Positions 45,436 to 54,328 of a stretch of DNA of 64,000 nucleotides are shown piece by piece (the stretch's first letter is position 1; each line of letters begins with the position of its first letter). The stretch covers positions 5,454,001-5,518,000 of the forward strand of contig NZ_SHKL01000001.1 in the NCBI RefSeq assembly GCF_004217185.1, written 5' to 3'. The notes below the pieces were generated by a model. The model was given only the letters and a program-made list of their open reading frames with translations, had not been told where the DNA came from and did no database searches. Source of the stretch: Pseudonocardia sediminis (lineage in GTDB: Bacteria > Actinomycetota > Actinomycetes > Mycobacteriales > Pseudonocardiaceae). A program made the position numbers and the translations under genes.

Positions 45436-45690
45436 ATGAATCGCACGAACATCTACCTCAGTGATGGGCAGCGTGCCGAGCTCGACGCCCGCGCCCGGGC
45501 GGAGGGGATCTCGCGTGCCGAGCTCGTGCGACGCATCCTGGACCGCGCTCTCCAGGGCGGCTCGGACGACCTCGACTCCGACCTCGCCGCCATCGACGGT
45601 TCGTTCGGCGCCCTCTCCGACGTCGACCTCACCGTCGAACGCGGCGACGGAGCACGAGGTGACCACCTGGAGCGAATCGCCTCGCGATGA
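45436..45690 (+). CDS. vapB: ribbon-helix-helix antitoxin (VapB-like)
   Basis: An 84-residue antitoxin. The N-terminal ribbon-helix-helix (MNRTNIYLSDGQRAELDARA...SRAELVRRIL) binds the operator DNA as a dimer, and the acidic C-terminus (DLDSDLAAIDG) would wrap the toxin. ATG 45436 is chosen; the frame also has ATG 45424. No Shine-Dalgarno site exists, and a -10-like TATGTT at 45423-45428 would start transcription right at the ATG, suggesting a leaderless message. The repeated TGTATG words at 45421 and 45433 may be the autoregulatory site. Overlaps vapC by 4 bases. Confidence 0.85.
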   Translation: MNRTNIYLSDGQRAELDARARAEGISRAELVRRILDRALQGGSDDLDSDLAAIDGSFGALSDVDLTVERGDGARGDHLERIASR

Positions 45691-46070
45691 TCCTGGTCGA
45701 CTCCGATGTGCTGATCGCGCATCTGCGTGCACACGAGGCCGCCCGTCTCTGGCTGACCGACGCCCGGAAGCGGACCGGACGCCTGGCGATCAGTGTCGTC
45801 TCCGTCGCCGAGATCACCGGCGGGATGCGGTCCGCCGAGCGTCGCGACGTCGTCCGGCTGCTCGACACACTGATCGCGCTTCCCGTCGACGACGCCGTCG
45901 CACGGCAGGCAGGTGAGCTCCGCCGCCGGTTCCACCGTTCGCACCACACGATCGGTATCGCGGACCATCTGATCGCGGCGACCGCTCTCGTGCACGGCTG
46001 CGATCTCGCCACGCTCAACGTCCGCCACTTCCCGATGTTCGACGGCTTGTCGGCACCGTTCGAGTGGTGA
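45687..46070 (+). CDS. vapC: PIN-domain ribonuclease toxin (VapC-like)
   Basis: A 127-residue PIN-domain RNase forming a type II toxin-antitoxin pair with the preceding gene (ATGA overlap). The acidic active site is intact: Asp5 and Asp7 in ILVDSDVLI, Glu in SVAEITGGM, and Asp in GIADHLIAATAL; the C-terminal strand reads LATLNVRHFPMF, as is usual. It probably cleaves a tRNA or rRNA site when free of antitoxin. Neighbours show no transfer signs such as changed GC content. Confidence 0.9.
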   Translation: MILVDSDVLIAHLRAHEAARLWLTDARKRTGRLAISVVSVAEITGGMRSAERRDVVRLLDTLIALPVDDAVARQAGELRRRFHRSHHTIGIADHLIAATALVHGCDLATLNVRHFPMFDGLSAPFEW

Positions 46071-46083
46071 CCACGGTCCCCGC

Positions 46084-47391
46084 TCAGCCGCTGGCGGAGA
46101 CGCCCGGGATGCGGCCCTCGCGGAAGGAGTCGACGAACAGGGCGTGGTCCTCACGCACCTGCGTGGCGTAGGAGTGGGCGAACTCCACGACCCAGGCCAC
46201 GAACTCGTCCTCCCGGCCGCGGACGACGTTCTCGATCGCCTCCTCGGTCTGGAAGTCCACCAGCGAGTGGTCGGCGTCGGAGTCGGCGACGCAGTGCACC
46301 TTCGCCGTCGCCCGGCCCAGGTACTCCACGACCGGCCCGATCTCGTCGGGCTCGGTGAGCTCGGACCAGTCCAGGTCGGCCTCGTAGGGCGAGACCTCGC
46401 TGACGACGAACCCGACGCCGTCGACGTCGGTCCAGCCCAGCATCGGGTCGGCGTGGGCCTGCAGGGCGCGCTGGGAGACCGCGGTGCGGTGCCCGTGGTG
46501 CTCGAAGTGCCCGGCCACCGACTCGTCGGTGACGACCCGCGACGGCGCCGCGATGTTGCCCTGCTTCATCGACACCACGATGTCGTTGTCCAGCGCCTGG
46601 TTCAGGCCCTCCACCAGCACGGTGTAGGCGGGCAGGCCGGCGCTGCCGATGCCGAACCCGGACCGTCCGGCGATGTCCTTGATCTCGTAGGCGACGCCGC
46701 GGTGGCGCTTGTGCTCCGGGATCGTCTCGACGTAGCGCCGGAACGCCTCGCTCGCCTTCTCCTTCTCGGCGTCGTCGAGACGGCGCAGCCCGGGGCCGTC
46801 GCGCAGGATCCGGTCGAAGCCCTCGGTCTCGGTGATGCCGTCGAGCAGGGAGACGCGGGTGCGCAGCTTGGCCAGCTCGAGGACCTGCTGGACCGGGCCG
46901 TCGGTGGTGTCCAGGCGCAGCGAGAAGCTGCGGTCGTCACTGGACTCGACGAACCAGCGGACCTGGTCGAGGTAGGCGCGGACGTAACGCTCGACCAGGT
47001 CGGTGATGTCGTCGTCGGAGATCGCCTTGCTCCAGCCCAGCAGCGCCAGGCTGGCCGCGAACCGGGTGATGTCCCAGGTGAAGTGCCCGACGTAGGCCTC
47101 GTCGAAGTCGTTCACGTCGAAGATCAGGACGCCGTCGCCGTCCATGTAGGTGCCGAAGTTCTCCGCGTGCAGGTCGCCCTGGATCCACACCCGCGACGTC
47201 CGCTCGTCGGCCCACGGGTCCTCGCGCTCCGCCGCGTCGGCGTAGAACAGGCACGCGCTGCCGCGGTAGAACGCGAACGGGCTCCCCGCCATCTTGCGGA
47301 ACTTCGTCCGGAACGCCGCGGGGTCGGCGGCCATCAGGTCGTCGAACGCGGTCACGAGGGTGTCGACGATCAGGCCGGCGCGGTCGCTCAT
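46084..47391 (-). CDS. DUF2252 family protein (kinase-like fold)
   Basis: A 435-residue cytosolic protein of DUF2252, distantly related to aminoglycoside/choline phosphotransferases. WIQGDLHAENFGTY and FDVNDFDEAYVGHFTWDI give the Asp/Asn and Asp-x-Asp elements that correspond to catalytic and metal residues, so phosphotransfer is possible though unproven. KMAGSPFAFYRGSACLFYAD is the characteristic N-terminal motif. ATG 47391 is used; an in-frame GTG is 6 bases upstream, and neither has a good ribosome site. It converges with vapC (13-base gap), and the next gene on its strand ends 52 bases upstream. Confidence 0.85.
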   Translation of the reverse strand: MSDRAGLIVDTLVTAFDDLMAADPAAFRTKFRKMAGSPFAFYRGSACLFYADAAEREDPWADERTSRVWIQGDLHAENFGTYMDGDGVLIFDVNDFDEAYVGHFTWDITRFAASLALLGWSKAISDDDITDLVERYVRAYLDQVRWFVESSDDRSFSLRLDTTDGPVQQVLELAKLRTRVSLLDGITETEGFDRILRDGPGLRRLDDAEKEKASEAFRRYVETIPEHKRHRGVAYEIKDIAGRSGFGIGSAGLPAYTVLVEGLNQALDNDIVVSMKQGNIAAPSRVVTDESVAGHFEHHGHRTAVSQRALQAHADPMLGWTDVDGVGFVVSEVSPYEADLDWSELTEPDEIGPVVEYLGRATAKVHCVADSDADHSLVDFQTEEAIENVVRGREDEFVAWVVEFAHSYATQVREDHALFVDSFREGRIPGVSASG

Positions 47392-47443
47392 GGACACATA
47401 CTGCCGTGATCGGCCCCCGATCGGGGGACCACATCGGACCCGG

Positions 47444-48049
47444 TCAGGTCCAGGCGCCGACGGCGCCCTCGGGAAGCGCCACCCGGAACACCCGCAGCTG
47501 CATCGCCAGCAGCGCGTAGTAGCCGACGAGCGTGGTCAGCTCGACCAGGCCGGCGTCGCCGAGCGCGTCGTGCACCGCGGCGTACTGCAGGTCGTCGAGG
47601 TCCCCGGTGCCCAGCAGGATCCAGGTCGCGTCCAGCACCACCTGCTCGGTCACGTCGCCGGACCGCACGGCCGGGTCCTGCGTCCGGACGGCCTCGACCA
47701 GCTCGTCCGGGACACCCAGACGGGCCGCGATGGAGGAGTGGGCCCACCACTCGAACGCGCTGCGGTGGTGCGAGGCGACGGCCAGGACGGCCAGCTCACG
47801 GGCCCGGCCCGGCAACGCACCACGCGTGCGCAGTGCGGCGCCGAGCTCCTGCAGCGGACCCCCGACGGCCGGGGCGTGCAGCATGGCGTTGAACGGGCCG
47901 GCGAGGCTGCCGTCGGGGGCGGCGGGGACGCCGCCGCGGGCGCCGCCGGTCAGCTCGGCGTGCACGGCCCGCTGGGCGTCGTCGAGGTCGTCGGGGGCCA
48001 GCGCGGGGAGACGGGGAACGGCCGGGCGGGACGGGGTCGAGTCGGACAC
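47444..48049 (-). CDS. carboxymuconolactone decarboxylase/AhpD-like family protein
   Basis: A 201-residue, all-helical cytosolic protein of the CMD superfamily. The family core RARELAVLAVASHHRSAFEWWAHSSIAARLGV includes the conserved Glu and His, but the CxxC redox pair of AhpD is absent, so a peroxidase-coupled disulfide role is unlikely and a gamma-CMD-like or unknown activity is more likely. GTG 48049 is used; the frame stays open to 48091. No functional partner can be inferred from its neighbours. Confidence 0.82.
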   Translation of the reverse strand: MSDSTPSRPAVPRLPALAPDDLDDAQRAVHAELTGGARGGVPAAPDGSLAGPFNAMLHAPAVGGPLQELGAALRTRGALPGRARELAVLAVASHHRSAFEWWAHSSIAARLGVPDELVEAVRTQDPAVRSGDVTEQVVLDATWILLGTGDLDDLQYAAVHDALGDAGLVELTTLVGYYALLAMQLRVFRVALPEGAVGAWT

Positions 48050-48354
48050 GGACCCACGGTAAGTGCTGCGGCGATCGACTTCCCCCGGCACCTGCGGATC
48101 CTTCGTGATCGTTGGAACGAACCCTCACCCGGGGCCGGAAGGTCGTCTACCGGCCGGTATCATCTTGTTAGCGATGATCACTATCACTGACGCCCACCGG
48201 CCTCCGAGGCAGACGCCCGGACCGGGTCCGGCCGCACCGGTACGAGTGCGGCCGGCGACCGCCACCAGTACCGGGCCCGGACGACCGGGCAGCAAACGCC
48301 CGGCCGGCCCGCGCCGTCCGCCGACGCGCACACCCGCGTCGCCGGCCCGCAACC
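48050..48354. other. intergenic region, no supported gene
   Basis: About 300 bases between the CMD gene start and the end of the DUF3017-like gene. Around 48155-48190 it is AT-richer (TATCATCTTGTTAGCGATGATCACTATCAC), so promoter or operator DNA is likely. A plus-strand frame from 48174 codes a Pro/Arg-rich 62-residue string and is not accepted. Confidence 0.35.
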
Positions 48355-48651
48355 TCAGCTGACCGACAAGGACCCGCGGGTGATCGTCAGGGCCAGCGCC
48401 AGCACGGCGATCCCGAACCCGCCGTAGATCAGCGCATCCGCCGTCCGGCCCCGGATGGCCAGCAGGCCCACCCGGTCCGGCGGCAGGAGCACCCGCAGTC
48501 CTGCCGCCACGAGCGTGGCCAGTCCGAGCAGCGCCGCGCCCTCGCGCCAGTGCTCGGTCAGCACCCTCTGCATGCCGATCAGCGCCAGCGCCAGCACCAG
48601 CAGCAACGGCCAGTGCGCGGACAGGCGCGCCCGCAGCGAGTGCCCGGACAT
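48355..48651 (-). CDS. small DUF3017-like membrane protein
   Basis: A 98-residue integral membrane protein with three hydrophobic segments: WPLLLVLALALIGMQRVL, AALLGLATLVAAGLRVLL and ALIYGGFGIAVLALALTIT. Length and place after folD match the mycobacterial folD neighbour (Rv3355c, ~97 residues). ATG 48651 has GGAGG ten bases upstream; a GTG at 48684 would overlap the folD stop as GTGA and is an equally plausible coupled start giving 109 residues. Function unknown. Confidence 0.75.
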   Translation of the reverse strand: MSGHSLRARLSAHWPLLLVLALALIGMQRVLTEHWREGAALLGLATLVAAGLRVLLPPDRVGLLAIRGRTADALIYGGFGIAVLALALTITRGSLSVS

Positions 48652-48680
48652 GCTGCCCCGGCCTCCACCGACCCCGGCAC

Positions 48681-49535
48681 TCACGCCGACAGGTTCCTCT
48701 CGGCTGCTTCCACGACGTTCGTCAACAGCATCCCGCGTGTCATCGGCCCGACACCGCCGGGCATCGGGGCCAGCAGGCCGGCCACCTCGGCGACCTCCGG
48801 GTCGACGTCGCCGACGAGCCCGAGGTCGGTGCGGGTGACGCCGACGTCGAGGACCGCCGCACCCGGCTTCACCATGTCCGCCGTGATCAGCCCGGCCACC
48901 CCGGCCGCGGCGATCACCACGTCGGCGTCGCGCACGTGCGCGGCCATGTCGCGGGTGCCGGTGTGGCACAGCGTGACGGTCGCGTTCTCGCTGCGGCGGG
49001 TCAGCAGCAGGCCCAGCGGGCGGCCGACCGTCACGCCGCGGCCGATCACCGTCACGTTCGCGCCGTTCAGCTCGACGCCGAATCGGCGGCACAGCTCGAC
49101 GATGCCGCGCGGGGTGCACGGCAGCGGGCCGGGCTCGTTGAGCACGAGACGGCCCAGGTTCGTCGGGTGCAGGCCGTCGGCGTCCTTGTCCGGGTCCACC
49201 CGCTCCAGCGCCGCGCCCGAGTCCAGGCCCTTCGGCAGCGGCAGCTGCACGATGAACCCGGTGCAGGCCGGGTCGGCGTTGAGCCGGTCGATGACGTCGG
49301 AGACCTGCGCCTGCGACGCGTCCGCGGGCAGCTCCTCCTGGAACGAGGTGATCCCGACCTTGGCGCAGTCGCGGTGCTTGCCCCGGACGTAGGCGTGCGA
49401 GCCGGGGTCGTCCCCGACCAGGACCGTCCCCAGACCCGGCGTGACGCCGGCCGCGGCCAGCTTCTGCACCCGGCCCGAGAGGTCCTCGAGCAGCTCCGCC
49501 AACGTCGCCTTGCCGTCCATCACCCGTGCGCTCAC
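48681..49535 (-). CDS. folD: methylenetetrahydrofolate dehydrogenase/cyclohydrolase
   Basis: Bifunctional enzyme interconverting 5,10-methylene-, methenyl- and 10-formyl-THF, supplying the formyl donor used by PurN and PurH encoded later in the window. 284 residues. SHAYVRGKHRDC has the catalytic Lys, TGFIVQLPLPKGLD and DKDADGLHPTN are substrate motifs, VIGRGVTVGRPLGLLL binds NADP, and MPGGVGPMTRGML is the C-terminal signature. GTG 49535 is preceded by GAGGA. Divergent from the acetate transporter gene. Confidence 0.96.
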   Translation of the reverse strand: MSARVMDGKATLAELLEDLSGRVQKLAAAGVTPGLGTVLVGDDPGSHAYVRGKHRDCAKVGITSFQEELPADASQAQVSDVIDRLNADPACTGFIVQLPLPKGLDSGAALERVDPDKDADGLHPTNLGRLVLNEPGPLPCTPRGIVELCRRFGVELNGANVTVIGRGVTVGRPLGLLLTRRSENATVTLCHTGTRDMAAHVRDADVVIAAAGVAGLITADMVKPGAAVLDVGVTRTDLGLVGDVDPEVAEVAGLLAPMPGGVGPMTRGMLLTNVVEAAERNLSA

Positions 49536-49838
49536 GCCGTCATCCTCGCAGAGCCGTCCGGGGCACCGGGGAAACGGCGTCGCCGGGTGGATGACCCACG
49601 TCACGGGTATGGCACAGGTGGGACGGTCGGGGCAAGTACCCCTCGCCAATCGATGGGTGCACGGGCCCACGTGCGACAAAAGGAGGGGCTTGTCCCCTTC
49701 GACCAGGCGTGACGCGGAGGACGCGTGCACGAAAGGTCGTGGGCCCGGTCTGCCCGTTCGGAGGGGCCGAAACAATCTTGCTGAGAGCAGAATCACTCTG
49801 CCGGTGTCGGACCGGCCCGATCTGATTGCGAGTATTTC
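49536..49838. other. divergent intergenic region with long leader before acetate transporter
   Basis: 303 bases. It has a small hairpin AGGGG-CTTGT-CCCCT at about 49683-49697 and a purine-rich GGAGG at 49682 far from any start. The end of the region is AT-rich (TTGCGAGTATTTC directly before the ATG) and lacks a Shine-Dalgarno site. No known riboswitch fold was recognised. Confidence 0.4.
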
Positions 49839-50498
49839 ATGAGCGTGGAGAGTGACACCGCGGGGGCACACGCCGCGGCCGCAGCAGCTGAACCGGCCGC
49901 ACCCGCCGCCAACCCCATCCCCCTGGCCCTGATCACCGTGCTGCCAGGAGGTATCACGCTGGGCCTGTGGTTCGTCGGCTACCTGGACACCACGGCGCTG
50001 CCGGGCGGCATGATCCCGATCCTGATGTTCTCGGCCGGCATGGGCCTGATCATCTCGACGATCTGGGCCGCCCGGGAACGCGCGAACGCGGTCGCCGGCG
50101 TGCTGGGACTGTTCGCCGCGTTCTGGTTCAGCTTCGGGTTCCTCGTACTGGCCCTGAACAACGGCTGGATCATCAACGCGGGAACCGGCGAGGCGATCAC
50201 CGCCGACCAGGTGGCGAACATCCAGGCGACCTACCTGCTGTCGTTCACGATCGTGTTCATCCTGATGACGCTGGCCACCCTGCGGCTGCCGCTGGCCTTC
50301 ACCACGGCCTTCGTGTTCGTCGACATCACGTTCGTGCTGGCCTTCATCGGCGTCAGCGCCGGTGCGGCGGGCCTGTTCCCGATCGCCGGGATCACGACCT
50401 TCATCTTCTCCGCGGTCTTCGCCTACATCGCCTACGCCAACTTCGCCCAGGACCTGGGCGGCAAGGAGATGGCGATGGGTAACCCCATCCAGAAGTAG
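49839..50498 (+). CDS. GPR1/FUN34/YaaH-type acetate/succinate uptake channel
   Basis: A 219-residue inner-membrane protein with six helices, of the AceTr family that lets acetate or succinate in. NPIPLALITVLPGG is the family signature at the first helix, followed by GGMIPILMFSAGMGL and FWFSFGFLVLALN; the last helix ends with a short tail (GKEMAMGNPIQK). The ~40-residue N-terminus is Ala-rich and cytoplasmic. ATG 49839 lacks a ribosome site, suggesting leaderless or weak initiation. Single-gene unit, ended by the hairpin at 50518. Confidence 0.9.
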   Translation: MSVESDTAGAHAAAAAAEPAAPAANPIPLALITVLPGGITLGLWFVGYLDTTALPGGMIPILMFSAGMGLIISTIWAARERANAVAGVLGLFAAFWFSFGFLVLALNNGWIINAGTGEAITADQVANIQATYLLSFTIVFILMTLATLRLPLAFTTAFVFVDITFVLAFIGVSAGAAGLFPIAGITTFIFSAVFAYIAYANFAQDLGGKEMAMGNPIQK

Positions 50499-50517
50499 CC
50501 ACCACCCGCTCCGACCC

Positions 50518-50552
50518 GACGCGGGCTCCGCCGACACGGCGGGGCCCGCGTC
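50518..50552. terminator. hairpin between acetate transporter and dnaE2
   Basis: 16-base arms at 50518-50533 and 50537-50552 pair with one mismatch and a 3-base loop, 20 bases after the transporter stop. Candidate bidirectional terminator for the convergent pair. Confidence 0.65.
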
Positions 50553-50582
50553 CGGCCGTTCCGGCCCGTCGGGAACCCGGGG

Positions 50583-53500
50583 CTACTGAAAGTCCCGTGA
50601 CTTCACCGCGACGGCCAGCGGCAGCCGCTGCAGCCGGTCCGCGACCAGGTTCAGCACTCCCTCCGGACTGCGCTCCAGCCGTCCGCGCACGAGCAGGGCG
50701 GCACTGCCCAGCGCGACCGGGCGGTAGCGCGCCCACAGTCCCTGCGAGCAGGTCACGTTCAGCATCCCGGACTCGTCCTCCAGGTTCACGAACGTCACCC
50801 CGCGGGCGGTCGCCGGACGCTGCCGGTGCGTCACCAGACCGCCGACCAGCACCCGCGGCGGGGCGTCCGGCCCCGCCCGGCGTCCCACCGCGTCGAGACG
50901 GTCGATCCGGACGGCGCCGAGGGCGTCCATCCGCCCGCGCAGGTGCTGCATCGGGTGGCTCTGCGGGGAGACGCCGGTGGCCCAGACGTCGGAGACGGTC
51001 AGCTCGGCGTCGGTCATCCCGGGCAGCGCCGGGGCGTCGAGGCCGACCGCGGTGCCCGGCAGGTGCCCCGGGCGCACCCCGGCCACCACCCCGGCCGCCC
51101 ACAGCGCCTCCCGGCGCTCGACGCCGAAGCACCCGAACGCCCCGGCCGTGGCCAGCGCCTCGGCCTGCGGTCCGGTCAGCCGGACCCGCCGGGCCAGGTC
51201 CGCCAGGTCGGCGAACGCCCCGGAGGCGTCGCGCTCGGCGTCGATCGTCTCGGCGAGGTCGGTGCCGATCGTGCGCACCTCGGCCAGGCCCAGCCGCACC
51301 GCGTGCCCGCCGTCGCTGCCCGGGTCCGGCTGCAGCGTCGCCTCCGCGCGCCCGTCGTTGACGTCCGGGTGCCGGACCCGGATCCCGTGCCGGCGCGCGT
51401 CGGCGACGAGCGACTGCGGGGAGTAGAAGCCCATCGGCTGGGAGTTGAGCAGGGCCGCGCAGAACGCGGCCGGGTGGTAGAGCTTGAACCAGGCCGAGTA
51501 GTAGACCAGCGCCGCAAAGCTGATCGAGTGGCTCTCCGGGAAACCGAAGTTGGCGAACGCCAGCATCTTCGTGAAAATCGACTCGGCGAGCTCGCCGGTG
51601 ATCCCGTTGACGGCCATCCCCGCGTAGAAGCGCTCGCGCAGGTTCTCCATCTTCTCGGTCGAGCGCTTGGCGCCCATCGCCCGTCGCAGCTCGTCGGCCT
51701 CGGCCGGGGAGAACCCGGCGACGTCCACCGCGATCTGCATCATCTGCTCCTGGAACAGCGGGATGCCCAGCGTCTTGTCCAGCGCCGGCTTCAGCAGCGG
51801 GTGGTCGTGCTCCCACTTCTCCAGGTTGTTGCGGCGGCGGATGTAGGGGTGCACCGAGCCGCCCTGGATCGGGCCGGGCCGGATCAGCGCGACCTCGACG
51901 ACCAGGTCGTAGAACACCCGCGGGCGCAGCCGGGGCAGCGTCGCCATCTGGGCGCGGGACTCCACCTGGAACACCCCGACCGAGTCCGCCCGGCAGAGCA
52001 TCGCGTAGACCTCCGGGTCGGACTCGCCCAGCTCGTGCAGCTCGATGTCGAGCCCGTCGTGGGCGGCCACCAGGTCCAGCATCAGGTGCAGCGCGGTGAG
52101 CATGCCGAGCCCGAGCAGGTCGAACTTGACCAGACCGGCCGACGCGCAGTCCTCCTTGTCCCACTGCACGACGGTGCGGTCGGCCATCCGCGCCCACTCC
52201 ACCGGCACCACCTCCGAGACCGGGCGGTCGCAGATGACCATGCCGCCGGAGTGGATGCCCAGGTGACGCGGGAAGCCGATCAGCTGCCCGGCCAGCTCGA
52301 GGAGCTGCGGCGGCATGTCCTCGGGCAGTGCCGCGGCCTCGAGGGCGTGCCAGCGCTCGACCCGCTTGCTCCAGGCGTCCTGCTGCCCGGGCGAGAACCC
52401 GAGCGCGCGGGCGGTGTCGCGGACCGCGGAGCGCGGACGGTAGGTGATCACGTTCGCGACCTGCGCGGCGTAGAGACGGCCGTAGCGCCGGTAGACGTAC
52501 TGGATCGCCTCCTCCCGGCGCCCGGACTCGATGTCGAGGTCGATGTCGGGGTAGCCGTCGCGGTCCGGGGACAGGAACCGCTCGAACAGCAGGCCGTGCC
52601 GCACGGCGTCGACGTTGGTGATGCCCAGGGCGTAGCAGACCGCGGAGTTCGCGGCCGATCCCCGGCCCTGGCACAGGATGTTCGCGCGGGCGCAGAACGC
52701 CACGATGTCGTGCACGATCAGGAAGTAGCCGGGGAAGTTCTTCTCCTCGATGATCGCCAGCTCGCGGAACACGGTGTGCGCGGCGAACGGGTGCTCGGTC
52801 GCGCTCCCGTAACGGCGCATCAGGCCCTGCATCGTCAGCGCGCGCAGCCAGCTCGCCTCGGTCTCCCCCGGCGGGACGTCGAACGGCGGCAGGTCCGGTG
52901 CGACCAGGCGCAGCTCGAAGGCCAGCTCGCGGCCCAGCTCCGCGGCGCGGGCCACCGCACCGGGGTGACGGTCGTCGAAGCGCAGCGCCATCTCCGCGCC
53001 GCCGCGCAGGTGTGCCGCGCCGGCCGCGGGCAGCCACGGGTCGGCGTCGTCGAGGCTGCGCCGGGCCCGCACCGCGGCCACCGTCTCGGCCAGCGGCGCC
53101 CGGTCCGGGCGGGCGTAGTGCGCGCCGGTGGTGGCCACGGTGGCGACGCCCGCGGCCTCGGCGAGCGCGGCCAGCGCGTCGTTGCGTTCGGTGTCGGTGG
53201 GGACGCCGTGCCGGGTCAGCTCGACGCGGACGTGCTCGCGCCCGAACAGCCGGACCAGCTCGTCGAGCGCCGCCGCGGCCGCGCCCGGCCCGCCGCGTTC
53301 CAGGGCGCGCGGGACGGAGCCCTTGCGGCAGCCGGTGAGCACCACGACCTTGCCCGCAGTGTCGGCGACGACCTCGTCCAGGTCGTAGACCGGACGCCCC
53401 TTCTCCGCTCCGCGCATCTGGGCGGTGGAGATCGTGCGGCACAACGCCCGGTAGCCGTCCGGGCCGCGGGCCAGCAGCAACAGGTGCTCGCCCTCCGGGT

Positions 53501-53933
53501 CGGCGACGCCGTTCTGCGGCGCGGACAGGCCCATGCTCAGCTCGGCGCCGAACACCGTGCGCACGCCCAGCGCGCGGGCGGCGTCGGCGAAGCGGACCAC
53601 GCCGTACATACCGTCGTGGTCGGTGAGGGCGATCGCGTCGAGGCCCAGCTCGAAGGCCCGCTCGACCAGCTCCTCGGGGTGCGCGGCGCCGTCGAGGAAG
53701 CTGAAGTTGGAGTGGCAGTGCAGCTCCGCGTACGGGCTGTGCGTCTCCTCGGCCGTCAGCGTGTCCGGCGGTTCGTAGGGGCCGCGGTGCGCCGACCACG
53801 CGGGCGCGTCACCGCCGTCGGCCTCCGGGCCGCCGCTCAGGCTCGACCCGGTCCGTGCCCCGGCACGACCGGAGAGCACGCCCTCCAGCTCGGTCCACGG
53901 GACGTCCGGGTTCTGCCAGCCCACCCGGGCCAT
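50583..53933 (-). CDS. dnaE2: error-prone DNA polymerase III alpha, DnaE2
   Basis: SOS-induced C-family polymerase for lesion bypass, 1116 residues, the catalytic part of the ImuA'/ImuB/DnaE2 mutasome. PHP domain begins at YAELHCHSNFSFLDGA (~63); the polymerase palm includes GRGSAANSAVCYALGIT and the Asp cluster DGYPDIDLDIESGRRE; FPESHSISFAALVYYSAWFK and VGGLVTHRQRPAT (OB-like) follow in order. It lacks the C-terminal clamp-binding tail of DnaE1. ATG 53933 (MARVGWQNPDVPW) lies only 5 bases from a LexA box; upstream frame to 54065 is not conserved. Confidence 0.95.
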   Translation of the reverse strand: MARVGWQNPDVPWTELEGVLSGRAGARTGSSLSGGPEADGGDAPAWSAHRGPYEPPDTLTAEETHSPYAELHCHSNFSFLDGAAHPEELVERAFELGLDAIALTDHDGMYGVVRFADAARALGVRTVFGAELSMGLSAPQNGVADPEGEHLLLLARGPDGYRALCRTISTAQMRGAEKGRPVYDLDEVVADTAGKVVVLTGCRKGSVPRALERGGPGAAAAALDELVRLFGREHVRVELTRHGVPTDTERNDALAALAEAAGVATVATTGAHYARPDRAPLAETVAAVRARRSLDDADPWLPAAGAAHLRGGAEMALRFDDRHPGAVARAAELGRELAFELRLVAPDLPPFDVPPGETEASWLRALTMQGLMRRYGSATEHPFAAHTVFRELAIIEEKNFPGYFLIVHDIVAFCARANILCQGRGSAANSAVCYALGITNVDAVRHGLLFERFLSPDRDGYPDIDLDIESGRREEAIQYVYRRYGRLYAAQVANVITYRPRSAVRDTARALGFSPGQQDAWSKRVERWHALEAAALPEDMPPQLLELAGQLIGFPRHLGIHSGGMVICDRPVSEVVPVEWARMADRTVVQWDKEDCASAGLVKFDLLGLGMLTALHLMLDLVAAHDGLDIELHELGESDPEVYAMLCRADSVGVFQVESRAQMATLPRLRPRVFYDLVVEVALIRPGPIQGGSVHPYIRRRNNLEKWEHDHPLLKPALDKTLGIPLFQEQMMQIAVDVAGFSPAEADELRRAMGAKRSTEKMENLRERFYAGMAVNGITGELAESIFTKMLAFANFGFPESHSISFAALVYYSAWFKLYHPAAFCAALLNSQPMGFYSPQSLVADARRHGIRVRHPDVNDGRAEATLQPDPGSDGGHAVRLGLAEVRTIGTDLAETIDAERDASGAFADLADLARRVRLTGPQAEALATAGAFGCFGVERREALWAAGVVAGVRPGHLPGTAVGLDAPALPGMTDAELTVSDVWATGVSPQSHPMQHLRGRMDALGAVRIDRLDAVGRRAGPDAPPRVLVGGLVTHRQRPATARGVTFVNLEDESGMLNVTCSQGLWARYRPVALGSAALLVRGRLERSPEGVLNLVADRLQRLPLAVAVKSRDFQ

Positions 53934-53938
53934 CGTAG

Positions 53939-53954
53939 TCGAACAGATATTCGA
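53939..53954. promoter_or_regulatory. LexA (SOS) box of dnaE2
   Basis: TCGAACAGATATTCGA matches the actinobacterial box TCGAAC-N4-GTTCGA with one mismatch. On the minus strand it overlaps TATCTG, a possible -10, which would start the dnaE2 message about 4 bases before the ATG. Confidence 0.85.
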
Positions 53955-54328
53955 ACGACAGCGGACGGGAGTACGTGCGTGGCCGGCCGGGGGCTCCCCA
54001 GCGCCGGCCGGCCTCGCACGAGGACCCGGAGCCGCCCGGTGCCGACCGCTCCCCAGCGTCGGCACCGGACTGCTCCGGAAGGAGTGGAGCGGCCGGTCGG
54101 AACGGCCGCTCCCGTGCTGTGAGAACAGTTCACCAGCCGTATCTGTGTAAGAGCTGAGACCGAGCCGTGAACAGTCCGTGGATCGTGCCCCGATCGCACC
54201 CGGCGACGGACACCCTGGGTGATCACAGTGTGGACAACTCCTGTGGACAACTGCTTCCGCTACTCCGGACGGCCCCGGGATGACACGATGCGGACGAGAC
54301 GAAACCGGGCATCGGGGGACACTGGCTC
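53955..54328. other. intergenic region dnaE2 / M28 peptidase with two DnaA-like boxes
   Basis: 374 bases. TGTGGACAA occurs twice, at 54229-54237 and 54242-54250, 13 bases apart in the same orientation; this is the high-GC DnaA box. The rest is GC-rich and without gene or strong hairpin. Promoter of the peptidase gene is expected in the last 100 bases. Confidence 0.5.

Noticed and set aside
48174..48362. Plus-strand 62-residue frame beginning MITITDAHRPP
   Set aside because: After the first residues it is only Pro, Arg, Gly, Ala and Thr, typical of out-of-frame GC-rich DNA; no ribosome site.
49536..49838. Riboswitch in the long leader before the acetate transporter
   Set aside because: Only a 5-bp hairpin was found; no conserved riboswitch core was recognised.
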